This document shows positions 6,520 to 14,391 of a stretch of DNA of 27,241 nucleotides, one piece after another; the stretch's first letter is position 1, and every line of letters begins with the position of its first letter. A program made the position numbers and the translations under genes. Source of the DNA: SZUA-451 sp034721895 (lineage in GTDB: Bacteria; Campylobacterota; Campylobacteria; Campylobacterales; Sulfurovaceae); the NCBI GenBank assembly GCA_034721895.1, contig JAYEND010000030.1, positions 1 through 27,241 of the forward strand, read 5' to 3'. The notes beneath the pieces were generated by a model. That model had not been told where the DNA came from. It worked only from the letters and a program-made list of their open reading frames with translations, and ran no database searches.

Positions 6520-6825
6520 GTGATGAAACTTAGACGTTCTCTGTTGGGTGTACTGGTTAATTTTCTTCTGGGCGCTGCTTGGGCTTTTGTCCTGATCGGT
6601 GTCCTCTATACCTTTTTTTCCTTTTACCGATTTGGCTTTATAGATGCTGTCATGATGACCTTTCTGGGCGCACTTCCCGGACTCTTTTTTGTTGTTGTCC
6701 TTGAGTATCTGCTTGTAGGGCTGGAACGATTGGGAGAAATAAAAAAACAGACAAGACTGCTCGAAGAACTCGTTTCGCAGAAGCATACCACTGCGGATTC
6801 GCTGCACAAGAGCAGTCCAGAATAG
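6520..6825 (+). CDS. Small inner-membrane protein next to atpB
   Basis: A 100-aa protein with two strong transmembrane segments (about 8-33 and 40-66) and a charged, helical C-terminal tail (GLERLGEIKKQTRLLEELVSQ) likely in the cytoplasm. I do not recognise a named family. A small membrane protein after atpB is, from memory, also found in Campylobacter. The start is GTG at 6520 or ATG at 6523; the gap to atpB is 15 bases, so they are co-transcribed. A link to F0 assembly is possible from context only. Confidence 0.75.
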   Translation: MMKLRRSLLGVLVNFLLGAAWAFVLIGVLYTFFSFYRFGFIDAVMMTFLGALPGLFFVVVLEYLLVGLERLGEIKKQTRLLEELVSQKHTTADSLHKSSPE

Positions 6826-6844
6826 CTGTCCGGAGTATTCGTCA

Positions 6845-7384
6845 ATGATCTCCTATGCTATCACCGATCCTTCAACCCTCTCTTTCGAGTCTCTGGATAA
6901 AGATTTGATACGATTCGCGAAAAAGGCGGATATGATCGTCTATCGGGATAAAGAGAACAGCAATTATGCGATCAATGCCGAGAGATTTTTAAAACAGGCA
7001 GGAAACTATACTTTCAAAAAGATCCTGCTTCATGGTGATATTGGTCTGGCGTCGAGACTGGGTGCGGATGGAATTCACCTGACCGGCAGCCAAACTGATG
7101 AGATCAGGAAGGCGAAGTCACTGGGGCTTTTTGTTGTGATCAGTTGTCATACGTTGGGTGAGGCAGAACGTGCTGAGAACATGGGCGCAGACATGGTCAC
7201 TTTCAGTCCTGTTTTTTCGACACCCAACAAGGGTAAACCCCTTGGTTTAAGTGCGCTAAACGAGTTACAGGGTATAATATCCCTACCAATTATTGCCCTT
7301 GGAGGCATACTGACAGATGAACAGATCGATGCCTGCGAAGCGCATGGTGCATCAGGATTTGCCTCTATCAGATATTTTCAATAA
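6845..7384 (+). CDS. Thiamine phosphate synthase/TenI family protein
   Basis: A TIM-barrel protein of the ThiE/TenI superfamily, 179 aa and so shorter than typical ThiE (about 210). Family segments are ADGIHLT (74-80), VVISCHTLGEAERAENMGAD (97-116), SPVFSTPNKGKPLGL (121-135) and IIALGGI (149-155). The first-strand QLRxK motif of ThiE appears as VYRDK (32-36). It could be ThiE, joining the pyrimidine and thiazole moieties, or a TenI-type thiazole tautomerase; the shortened N-terminal half argues for caution. The ATG at 6845 follows the preceding gene by 20 bases, with only a weak binding site. Confidence 0.75.
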   Translation: MISYAITDPSTLSFESLDKDLIRFAKKADMIVYRDKENSNYAINAERFLKQAGNYTFKKILLHGDIGLASRLGADGIHLTGSQTDEIRKAKSLGLFVVISCHTLGEAERAENMGADMVTFSPVFSTPNKGKPLGLSALNELQGIISLPIIALGGILTDEQIDACEAHGASGFASIRYFQ

Positions 7385-7418
7385 ATGGGTCATTTTGTTA
7401 CCCGAAAAGGTTTATTTG

Positions 7419-8849
7419 ATGTTCGAAACGGTTATCGGTTTAGAGGTTCATGCCCAGCTCAATACAAAAACAAAAATCTTCTGTTCCTGCCCCACAAGTT
7501 TTGCAGAGCATCAGAATAAAAACACCTGTCCTACCTGTCTGGCGCTGCCTGGAGCATTACCGGTACTGAATCTCGAAGCAGTAAAGAAAGCGATGTCGTT
7601 CGGGTATGCAGTCAATGCGGTAGTCAATAAAAGATCGATCTTCAACCGTAAAAGCTACTTTTATCCTGATAGCCCGATGGCGTATCAGATTTCCCAATTT
7701 GATATACCTATCGTAGGAGAAGGTGAACTTCATATTGATTTTGAAGACGGAACGACAAAAAATATAGGGATTACCCGTGCACACCTTGAAGCAGATGCGG
7801 GGAAGAATATACATGAAGGAAATGTTTCAAAGGTTGATCTCAACCGTGCCGGTACGCCGCTGCTTGAGATCGTTTCGGATCCGGATATGCGAAATTCGGA
7901 AGAGGCGGTACTCTATCTGAAGAAACTGCACTCGATCGTCCGTTATCTCGATATCTCTGATGCCAACATGCAGGAGGGGTCATTCCGTTGTGATGTCAAT
8001 GTCTCTATTCGGCCAAAAGGACAGGAGGAGTATGGAACCAGAGTAGAGATCAAAAATATCAACTCATTCCGTTTTGTCAAAGCAGCGATAGAGTATGAAG
8101 TACAGCGGCAGACCGAAGCCTATGAAGATGGTGTTTATGATGATGAGGTTTATCAGGAGACACGGCTTTGGGATGTTGCAAATGGTGTGACGAAGTCTAT
8201 GCGCGGAAAAGAGGATAGTGCCGACTACCGTTACTTTCCGGATCCTGACCTCAGGCCGACGATCGTCACTGATGAAATGATGGAAGAGGCGAAAAGGATC
8301 CCTGAACTTCCCGATGCCAAAGTGAAGCGTTATGTGGATGAACTGGGTATCAAGCGGGATGATGCACTGGTGATCTGTGCTGTCAAGGAGATGGCGTATT
8401 ATTTTGAAGCAATGCTGGAAAATGGTGCCAATGCAAAGAGTGCCGTGACCTGGCTGACCTCTGAGCTCCTGGGAAGATTGAATAAAGCGGGTATGGATAT
8501 CGATAACTCTCCTGTTGCAGCAAAAACACTGGGGGTTTTGATCTCAAAAATCGAAGATGATACGGTTTCGGGCAAAGGTGCCAAAGAGGTATTGGATTAT
8601 ATGATGGAGAACGAGGATCGTGATATTGATGCGATCATCGAAAAACTGGGTTTGGCGCAAGTGAGTGATGATAGTGCTATATTGGCGATCATCGATGAGA
8701 TTCTTGCCAATAATGAAGAGAAAGTAGCCGAATATAAAGGCGGTAAAGAGAAGCTCTTCGGCTTTTTTGTCGGCCAGACAATGAAAGCAAGCAAAGGAAG
8801 TGCCAATCCCGGAAAGGTGAATGCTCTGCTTAAAGAGCGTTTAGGTTAA
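7419..8849 (+). CDS. gatB: Asp/Glu-tRNA amidotransferase subunit B (GatB)
   Basis: Subunit of GatCAB, which converts Glu-tRNA(Gln) and Asp-tRNA(Asn) to the amidated forms. The 476-aa product starts MFETVIGLEVHAQLNTKTK, the standard family N-terminus; an in-frame ATG at 7317 lies inside the preceding gene and is not used. The zinc-type cysteines occur in FCSCP and NTCPTCLALPG. The signature VDLNRAGTPLLEIVSDPDM is intact, and the C-terminal YqeY-like helical domain (last about 150 residues) ends NPGKVNALLKERL. GatA and GatC are encoded elsewhere. Confidence 0.96.
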   Translation: MFETVIGLEVHAQLNTKTKIFCSCPTSFAEHQNKNTCPTCLALPGALPVLNLEAVKKAMSFGYAVNAVVNKRSIFNRKSYFYPDSPMAYQISQFDIPIVGEGELHIDFEDGTTKNIGITRAHLEADAGKNIHEGNVSKVDLNRAGTPLLEIVSDPDMRNSEEAVLYLKKLHSIVRYLDISDANMQEGSFRCDVNVSIRPKGQEEYGTRVEIKNINSFRFVKAAIEYEVQRQTEAYEDGVYDDEVYQETRLWDVANGVTKSMRGKEDSADYRYFPDPDLRPTIVTDEMMEEAKRIPELPDAKVKRYVDELGIKRDDALVICAVKEMAYYFEAMLENGANAKSAVTWLTSELLGRLNKAGMDIDNSPVAAKTLGVLISKIEDDTVSGKGAKEVLDYMMENEDRDIDAIIEKLGLAQVSDDSAILAIIDEILANNEEKVAEYKGGKEKLFGFFVGQTMKASKGSANPGKVNALLKERLG

Positions 8850-8870
8850 GCCTGGGCGTGGAGTGTAAAG

Positions 8871-10403
8871 ATGAAACAGATACTTGTTAGTACTGCATAC
8901 AAACTTGAGCACTCAAAGAGATATCAAAAAACAAAAGCATTTGTCAACGACATACTCAACAATTCCAATAATCCCTATAAAAAATATGTCGATATGTCGA
9001 TTATTTTTTTGATTATCAGTTCAGTCGCGATTCTCATCTATGAAGTGAAAAACCCTATACCGCGATGGGCGGATTATTATGATATTTATTTCGTTTCATT
9101 GGTTTTTTTGGTTGAATACCTGCTACGCATATGGGTGTTTAACGATATTAGCAAGGAGATTCTCCAAGAGTATAATGAGGCTGAATTTCTTAATCAGGAG
9201 TTTACGCCGTGGACTCCTTTGAAAAAGGGTCTGTCGGAAAAGCTGGGATATATGTTGACGCCTACAGCAATTATCGATCTTTTGGCAATCTTCCCGGCCT
9301 ATAGGCCGATACGGATATTGCGTATTTTTGTTCTTTTTCGTGTATTCAAACTCTTGCGCTATACTAAAAGCATCAAGCAGTTTATGGAGGTTTTAGCCAA
9401 TAAGCGTTTTGAGCTTTTAACGCTTCTCTTCCTGCTTATGTTTGTGGTGATGACGGCAGGAATTGCGCTGTATGTGCTTGAGGAGCAGATCAACCCTAAT
9501 ATTAATTCACTCTTTGATTCACTCTATTGGGCACTGGTGACAATCTCTACCGTGGGATATGGCGATATCTCTCCGGTGACACATGAAGGGCGGGTGATAT
9601 CTATGATGATCATCATCAGTGGGATTGCCATGATCTCTTTTGCCACTTCTGTCATCGTCTCTGCCTTTTCGGAAAAGCTGGGTGAGCTCAAAGAGAATCG
9701 TGTCATTGAGCAGATCAACAAAAGTGAAGAGTTTCTGATAATTTGCGGCTATGGACAGTTAAGCAAAATGTTTTTGAGACAGGCAGATAAAGCATTCTAT
9801 AATTATATCATCCTTGAGAAAGATCCTGAGAGAGTCAGTCAGGCTATCAAAGATGGATATAATGCGATTGAGGATGATGCCAGCAAACATGACACGCTTG
9901 TAAAATTCAATGTGGAGTATTCAAATATTACAGTACTCTGTCTAGCCAACAGTGATATTGAAAATATCTATATCACACTTAATGCAAAGAGCCTTTCAAG
10001 GAAGATCAACGTGATTGCGAGAGCCAGTGACAGCTCGATGGTCAGCAAATTTGAACGTGCGGGAGCAGACCATATTCTCCTGCCCAACAGTGTAGCCAAT
10101 GCGATGCTTCTGACTGCGATCAGCAACCCGGTCATGTACAAAGCAATCCATTCGATACTGACGGGAAGGATGATCGATGAAGTGACAGTCTATGAAAATG
10201 ATAAGCTGGCAGGCAAGATGATCAAAGAGGTTGACTTCAGAGAGAAGAGGCTTCTCTTTATTGGCATACAAAGAGGAAGAGAGAATGCATTTATCTTTAA
10301 TCCTGCACCGGAGATGGTGTTGAAAAAAGGGGATATTCTTTTGTTGATGGGGATCCAATTGAGTCTAAATCACTTTAAAAAGATTTATCGGGGAGGCAGG
10401 TGA
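8871..10403 (+). CDS. Voltage-gated-type K+ channel with RCK (TrkA-N) domain
   Basis: A six-segment potassium channel: S1 about 43-59, S2 about 69-88, S3 about 128-143, S4 about 145-163, S5 about 180-202, pore loop with selectivity filter TVGYGD (227-232), and S6 about 242-265. S4 has arginines or lysine at 145, 148, 151, 157, 160 and 163, a voltage-sensor-like spacing. From about 285 to the end is an RCK domain with nucleotide motif GYGQLS (293-298) and a TrkA-C-like tail. It is probably a tetramer in the inner membrane, regulated by ligand at the RCK ring. It overlaps the start of a second RCK gene. No E. coli Kch-type symbol is assigned because orthology is uncertain. Confidence 0.92.
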   Translation: MKQILVSTAYKLEHSKRYQKTKAFVNDILNNSNNPYKKYVDMSIIFLIISSVAILIYEVKNPIPRWADYYDIYFVSLVFLVEYLLRIWVFNDISKEILQEYNEAEFLNQEFTPWTPLKKGLSEKLGYMLTPTAIIDLLAIFPAYRPIRILRIFVLFRVFKLLRYTKSIKQFMEVLANKRFELLTLLFLLMFVVMTAGIALYVLEEQINPNINSLFDSLYWALVTISTVGYGDISPVTHEGRVISMMIIISGIAMISFATSVIVSAFSEKLGELKENRVIEQINKSEEFLIICGYGQLSKMFLRQADKAFYNYIILEKDPERVSQAIKDGYNAIEDDASKHDTLVKFNVEYSNITVLCLANSDIENIYITLNAKSLSRKINVIARASDSSMVSKFERAGADHILLPNSVANAMLLTAISNPVMYKAIHSILTGRMIDEVTVYENDKLAGKMIKEVDFREKRLLFIGIQRGRENAFIFNPAPEMVLKKGDILLLMGIQLSLNHFKKIYRGGR

Positions 10404-11107
10404 TGATCAAGCGGGCATTTATTTTCGGATACGGGAATCACGGAAGGCCGATCACGGCAGGCTTGCACAAAAGCGGATTCAGAGTGACAGTTGTTGAGTC
10501 AAATGAAAAAAATCATCAACTCTCCAAAGAGGACGGCTGTCTCGATACGCTTCTGATTGATGTGACCAGAGATGCCCACCTGGAAGAACTTCTGGTTGAA
10601 GAGAATGATCAGCTGATCTGCGTAATGGATGATGAGCACCTGAATGTATTTTTGACACTTTCGTTGCGATCGCTCTACCCTAATAGTTTTATACTTTCAA
10701 TATCAGATTCAATTCATACCAGTCAAAAGTTGAAGATGGCCGGTGCAGACAGGGTCATCGACCTCTATGAGGCAAGTGCAAACCGTATTCATAATATTTT
10801 AAAAAAGCCTGTTGCGACAAAATTGCTTGACGGTTTTGTCTCTGATACCAATGAGATCAGTTTCAAAGGGATGATTATTCCTGAAGGTTCATTTCTTGAT
10901 GGCATAATGGTTGATGATGTCAATTTTAGAGCCTATCGTGTTCTCCTGGTAGGCATGATTGATAAAGAGCTGGGAGATAATTTTGTCTTTACTACAGACA
11001 GGATCGAGCATAAACTCGACAAAGGCGATACTATTGTCTGCATGGGAAAAGATGATGATCTGGAGAGATTTGAAAATAGAATCGGACAAAAGGAGACTCT
11101 AAAATGA
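10403..11107 (+). CDS. Stand-alone RCK/TrkA-N domain protein
   Basis: About 234 aa: a Rossmann RCK domain with FGYGNHG at the N-terminus, acidic strand-end VVES, and a C-terminal TrkA-C-like part from about residue 150 (GMIIPEGSFLDGIMVDD). It has no membrane segment. The ATG at 10403 shares one base with the stop of the channel gene, and GGAGG lies 6 bases upstream; a GTG at 10400 is the alternative. The coupling and homology to the channel's own RCK domain suggest that it joins the gating ring as a second subunit. That is an inference. Its 3' end overlaps gpsA by 4 bases. Confidence 0.9.
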   Translation: MIKRAFIFGYGNHGRPITAGLHKSGFRVTVVESNEKNHQLSKEDGCLDTLLIDVTRDAHLEELLVEENDQLICVMDDEHLNVFLTLSLRSLYPNSFILSISDSIHTSQKLKMAGADRVIDLYEASANRIHNILKKPVATKLLDGFVSDTNEISFKGMIIPEGSFLDGIMVDDVNFRAYRVLLVGMIDKELGDNFVFTTDRIEHKLDKGDTIVCMGKDDDLERFENRIGQKETLK

Positions 11108-11991
11108 AGATGGCAATAATCGGTGCAGGTAAGTGGGGACAGGCTCTCTATCATGCTTTTTGTAAAAATAACGATGTGGTGATCCACTCACGCACACCAA
11201 GGGAGATCGAGAATTTCGTCTCATTGGATGAAGCACTTGGGCGGGAGTATCTGGTGATGGCAATACCTGCACAGTATGTACGTGAATGGCTGTCTGAGAA
11301 CTTTGAAGACAGGGGACAGAAAGTAGTCGTCGCAGCCAAAGGGATCGAAACAGACACAGGTGCCTTGCTCAATGAAATCTTCGAAGAATTTCTTCCCGGA
11401 GAGAGGTTGGCATATATCTCAGGCCCTTCTTTTGCTGCCGAGGTGAAAAAATCTCTGCCTACGGCTCTGATGATCTCTTCAATCAACCATGAGCTGGCAC
11501 AATCTTTTGTCGATGCGCTGCCACACTATATCAAAGGGTATGTTGATGATGATGTGGTGGGTGCGGAAGTTTCCGGCGCTTATAAAAATGTCATCGCTAT
11601 CGCCAGTGGAGTATCTGATGGCCTGGGACTGGGAAACAATGCACGTGCAGCCCTGATCTCGAGGGGACTGGTTGAAATGGTAAGATTTGGTGAGAATTTC
11701 GGTGCCAGGGCTGAAACGTTTCTTTCGCTTGGGGGCGCAGGAGATCTCTTCCTCACGGCAAGTTCAAAACTTTCGCGTAATTACAGGGTTGGGTTGGGAT
11801 TGGCAGAAGGGAAAAGCCTGGAGACTATCCTGGAAGAACTTGGAGAAGTGGCCGAAGGTGTACCGACAGCCAGAGCACTGCATCGTATTGCAGAGAAGGA
11901 GAAACTCTACCTTCCGATCGCCGATGAGGTTTACAGGATGATCGAAGAGGGAAAAGATCCCCGGGAGAGTGTCCGGGACCTATTGGGGTAA
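11104..11991 (+). CDS. gpsA: Glycerol-3-phosphate dehydrogenase [NAD(P)+]
   Basis: Reduces dihydroxyacetone phosphate to sn-glycerol-3-phosphate for phospholipid synthesis. The 295-aa protein has the dinucleotide motif GAGKWG (7-12), the AAKGIE segment (78-83), SGPSFAAEV (107-115), the catalytic-region lysine K161 in AYKN, and GLGNNARAALISRGL. Length is slightly shorter than the usual 310-340. GGAGA is 6-10 bases upstream and the ATG overlaps the preceding gene. The neighbourhood gatB...gpsA is, from memory, also seen in Campylobacter; here the two K+ channel genes lie between them. Confidence 0.96.
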   Translation: MKMAIIGAGKWGQALYHAFCKNNDVVIHSRTPREIENFVSLDEALGREYLVMAIPAQYVREWLSENFEDRGQKVVVAAKGIETDTGALLNEIFEEFLPGERLAYISGPSFAAEVKKSLPTALMISSINHELAQSFVDALPHYIKGYVDDDVVGAEVSGAYKNVIAIASGVSDGLGLGNNARAALISRGLVEMVRFGENFGARAETFLSLGGAGDLFLTASSKLSRNYRVGLGLAEGKSLETILEELGEVAEGVPTARALHRIAEKEKLYLPIADEVYRMIEEGKDPRESVRDLLG

Positions 11992-12011
11992 TAACCCTAT
12001 TTTGGTATAAT
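11983..12011 (+). promoter_or_regulatory. Promoter of the 142-aa hypothetical gene
   Basis: TATAAT at 12006-12011 has TTGGGG (11983-11988) 17 bases upstream, which gives a reasonable sigma-70 promoter. The -35 half overlaps the last codons of gpsA. Transcription would begin about 12017-12018, exactly at the foot of a long hairpin. Confidence 0.6.
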
Positions 12012-12016
12012 ACTTA

Positions 12017-12067
12017 AAGGGCACCTCTAATAATAGGTAAGCATTACATATTATTAGAAATACCCTT
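12017..12067 (+). promoter_or_regulatory. Long hairpin at the predicted mRNA 5' end
   Basis: AAGGG (12017-12021) pairs with CCCTT (12063-12067). After a 5x5 internal loop, CTAATAATA (12027-12035) pairs perfectly with TATTATTAG (12049-12057). After one G/A mismatch, GTAA (12037-12040) pairs with TTAC (12044-12047) around GCA. The hairpin ends 10 bases before the start codon, close to the ribosome binding site, so it could stabilise the mRNA or control its translation. No known RNA family is recognised. Confidence 0.6.
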
Positions 12068-12077
12068 AGAAAAGAGA

Positions 12078-12506
12078 ATGATGAAAACAGTATTTGCAGA
12101 AGATTATCCAAAGTTTAAACAGAAGATAGATGGGTTTGTCAACCATACGAAATTTTACGATCGTTTCGAAGAATATACAAAGATTTTTGATCAGATGGCT
12201 TCGGTAAGCCCGGATGATATGCGGGAGTTTATCGAAAAATCACCGCTCTTTATCAAGGCCCGCAATGAGAGCATGAAGCTGATGGAAGAGATCGTTTCGA
12301 TCAATCTGGGCCTTAAAGAGATATTTGAACTTGATCAGGCAAGTCTCGGCAAACGTTGTAATTATGACTTGGAGAAGATCGATCAAAAGATCGCGGGAGA
12401 TATCAAACGTCTGGCGCAGCTTTTGCATGACTATGAGATCGCTAGTGAAAAAGGTAGAGAGGCAATAGAAGAGGCTCAAGATACCTTTTTTGAGCAGGCC
12501 AGGTAG
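12078..12506 (+). CDS. Hypothetical helical protein, 142 aa
   Basis: A soluble, highly charged, almost wholly alpha-helical protein, with likely coiled-coil stretches at about 60-85 and 100-140. It has no signal peptide, one cysteine and no recognisable catalytic motif. Family not recognised. The start is ATG at 12078 or the adjacent ATG at 12081, with AGAAAAGAG just upstream. It has its own promoter and the hairpin leader described at 12017-12067, so it is probably expressed separately from gpsA. It precedes proA by 92 bases. Confidence 0.75.
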   Translation: MMKTVFAEDYPKFKQKIDGFVNHTKFYDRFEEYTKIFDQMASVSPDDMREFIEKSPLFIKARNESMKLMEEIVSINLGLKEIFELDQASLGKRCNYDLEKIDQKIAGDIKRLAQLLHDYEIASEKGREAIEEAQDTFFEQAR

Positions 12507-12598
12507 GAGTATCCTTAATTCAGGTACCCATAAGCCTTGTGATATTGATGATAATGTAGACTCATTGATAAAGAAGAAAATTAAAAGAGGAAAACAGC

Positions 12599-13834
12599 AT
12601 GAAAACATTTCTAGCCAAAGCTAAAGCGAGTGCTCAGGTCTTAGCGACACTTGATGGTGCCAGGAAAAACAAAATTCTTAACGAGATGGCAGATGCCTTG
12701 ATAGCGGAGAGCAGGATTATTATCGAAGAGAATACCAAAGATATGATCGCCGGTCAGGAGAGTGGACTTGACAGTGCACTGCTTGACCGTCTGCTGCTCG
12801 ATGAAGAGAGAATCGCCGCTATGTCGCAGTCTCTTCGGGAGATTTCTCAACTTAAAGAACCTGTAGGGCGGGTGCTTGAGGGATGGCTCAATGATGACAA
12901 TTTGCGTATCGAGAAGGTTTCAGTGCCGATCGGTGTCGTCGGAGTGATCTACGAATCCCGTCCGAATGTGACTTCTGATGTCGGTGCACTCTGTTTTAAA
13001 AGCGGTAATGTTGCAATTCTCAAAGGGGGAAAAGAGGCAGAATACTCCAATCAGATCATAGCCAGGGTACTGCAGGATGTTTTGGAGAAGAACGATCTTC
13101 CCAAAGAGATCATTTCGCTTTTGCCCGACAGTTCGAGGGAAGGGGTTGCTCAACTGATCAAAATGGATAAGTATGTGGATCTGATCGTTCCGCGAGGCGG
13201 AGAAGGACTGATCCGTTATATTTCCCAAAATGCCTCTGTACCTGTTGTAAAGCATGATAAAGGACTCTGTCATACGTACATTCATAAAGATGCAGATATT
13301 GAACAGGCTGTTGCCATCGCTGTCAATGCCAAGTGTCAGCGTCCCGGAGTTTGTAATGCGATGGAGACACTTTTGGTAGATAAAGCTATCGCACCGGAGG
13401 CACTTCCTGAACTTTATGCCGCCTTCAATGAAGAGGATACAGAGATGAGAGGAGATCCTGAAGTGCAGGAGATCATCGAGGTGGAGCTGGCTACGACGGA
13501 GGATTATGATACCGAATATCTCGCCAATATCCTCAGTATCAAAGTGGTCGAGGATCTGGACGAAGCCATTGCGCACATTGCAACCTATGGTTCTGGTCAC
13601 TCCGAAGCGATCCTGACAGAAAACTATACCGCTGCAGAAGCCTTTCTCGACCGTGTCGATGCAGCCTGTGTCTATGTCAATGCCAGTACACGTTTTACGG
13701 ATGGCGGCGCCTTCGGTTTCGGTGCGGAGGTCGGTATCTCAACAAATAAACTGCATGCGCGCGGTCCAATGGGGATCAATGAACTGACCACCTATAAGTT
13801 CAAGATTTATGGACACGGACAGGTGAGAAAGTAA
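12599..13834 (+). CDS. proA: Gamma-glutamyl phosphate reductase (ProA)
   Basis: Reduces gamma-glutamyl phosphate to glutamate semialdehyde in proline synthesis. The 411-aa protein shows IGVVGVIYESRPNVT (111-125), KGGKEA (142-147), VPRGGEGLI (198-206), and the catalytic cysteine C252 in QRPGVCNAMETLL. FTDGGAFGFGAEVGISTNKLHARGPMG is at the C-terminal end (conserved dehydrogenase tail). AGAGGA lies about 9 bases before the ATG. proB is not in the window. The 92-base upstream gap contains GATAAT (12550-12555) as a weak candidate -10 box. Confidence 0.96.
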   Translation: MKTFLAKAKASAQVLATLDGARKNKILNEMADALIAESRIIIEENTKDMIAGQESGLDSALLDRLLLDEERIAAMSQSLREISQLKEPVGRVLEGWLNDDNLRIEKVSVPIGVVGVIYESRPNVTSDVGALCFKSGNVAILKGGKEAEYSNQIIARVLQDVLEKNDLPKEIISLLPDSSREGVAQLIKMDKYVDLIVPRGGEGLIRYISQNASVPVVKHDKGLCHTYIHKDADIEQAVAIAVNAKCQRPGVCNAMETLLVDKAIAPEALPELYAAFNEEDTEMRGDPEVQEIIEVELATTEDYDTEYLANILSIKVVEDLDEAIAHIATYGSGHSEAILTENYTAAEAFLDRVDAACVYVNASTRFTDGGAFGFGAEVGISTNKLHARGPMGINELTTYKFKIYGHGQVRK

Positions 13835-13841
13835 AAGTTGG

Positions 13842-13889
13842 AAATTAAAAATTTTGGGTTGCGGTGCGGCGGCTCCGCTTTCTTTTTTG
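13842..13889 (+). terminator. Heptad remnant plus GC-rich intrinsic terminator after proA
   Basis: AAATTAA and AAATTTT followed by GGG form a short heptad remnant. Then GCGG (13861-13864) pairs with CCGC (13875-13878), inner GC/GC pairs surround loop GGCG across a T-T mismatch, and TTTCTTTTTT follows. The hairpin matches the one at 4780-4799 except in the loop. It should terminate proA transcription. Confidence 0.75.
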
Positions 13890-13911
13890 ATGATGTAAAT
13901 GGAGAATTTGG

Positions 13912-14388
13912 ATGGCTGTAGATCATTATAATGCGGGAATGAATTTTTATGAGAGTGGGAAGCATGTAGAGGCTTTGGGGCATTTGCTTCAGGGGAGTGA
14001 AGCGGAGGATCCTCGTTGTGATTATGCGTTGGCAGTCATGTATTATAATGGACAGGGGGTAGTGAGGGATTATGCCGAGTCAACCCGTTATTATACGCAA
14101 GCTGCTGATGCGGGAATATTGCCGGCACTGGTGAGTGCCGGTTTTGCCTATGCCAATGCGATCGGTGTGGCGGAAGATTTTGACAAAGCGGTTCACTATC
14201 TGAGGCAGGCGGTTGAGATGGGCGATGATGCGGCGAAAGTGACATTGGCAGAGATCTATGCCAAGGGATATGAAGACGGTTCTATTCAGGAGGCGGCCAA
14301 AATGATCAAAGAGGTGCTTCTCAAAGGCAGCAATGAAGAAGCGATGGATGTCTATAGCCGTTATTCGCTTGGGAACGTCAGAATCTGA
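13912..14388 (+). CDS. Sel1-repeat protein, 158 aa
   Basis: Consists of about four TPR/Sel1-like helical pairs. Clear units include DYALAVMYYNGQGVVRDYAE with RYYTQAADAG, then ALVSAGFAYANAIGVAEDFD with AVHYLRQAVEMG, and AAKVTLAEIYAKGYEDGSIQ. Sel1 repeats serve as protein-interaction scaffolds; the partner is unknown. There is no signal peptide, which suggests a cytoplasmic location. GGAG is 7 bases before the ATG. Only 3 bases separate it from the next gene, so it is probably co-transcribed with the ABC ATPase. Confidence 0.85.
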   Translation: MAVDHYNAGMNFYESGKHVEALGHLLQGSEAEDPRCDYALAVMYYNGQGVVRDYAESTRYYTQAADAGILPALVSAGFAYANAIGVAEDFDKAVHYLRQAVEMGDDAAKVTLAEIYAKGYEDGSIQEAAKMIKEVLLKGSNEEAMDVYSRYSLGNVRI

Positions 14389-14391
14389 CCT

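Noticed and set aside
12920..13600. A 226-codon minus-strand ORF opposite proA
   Set aside because: It is a shadow of the ProA coding sequence with no start signal or recognisable motif.
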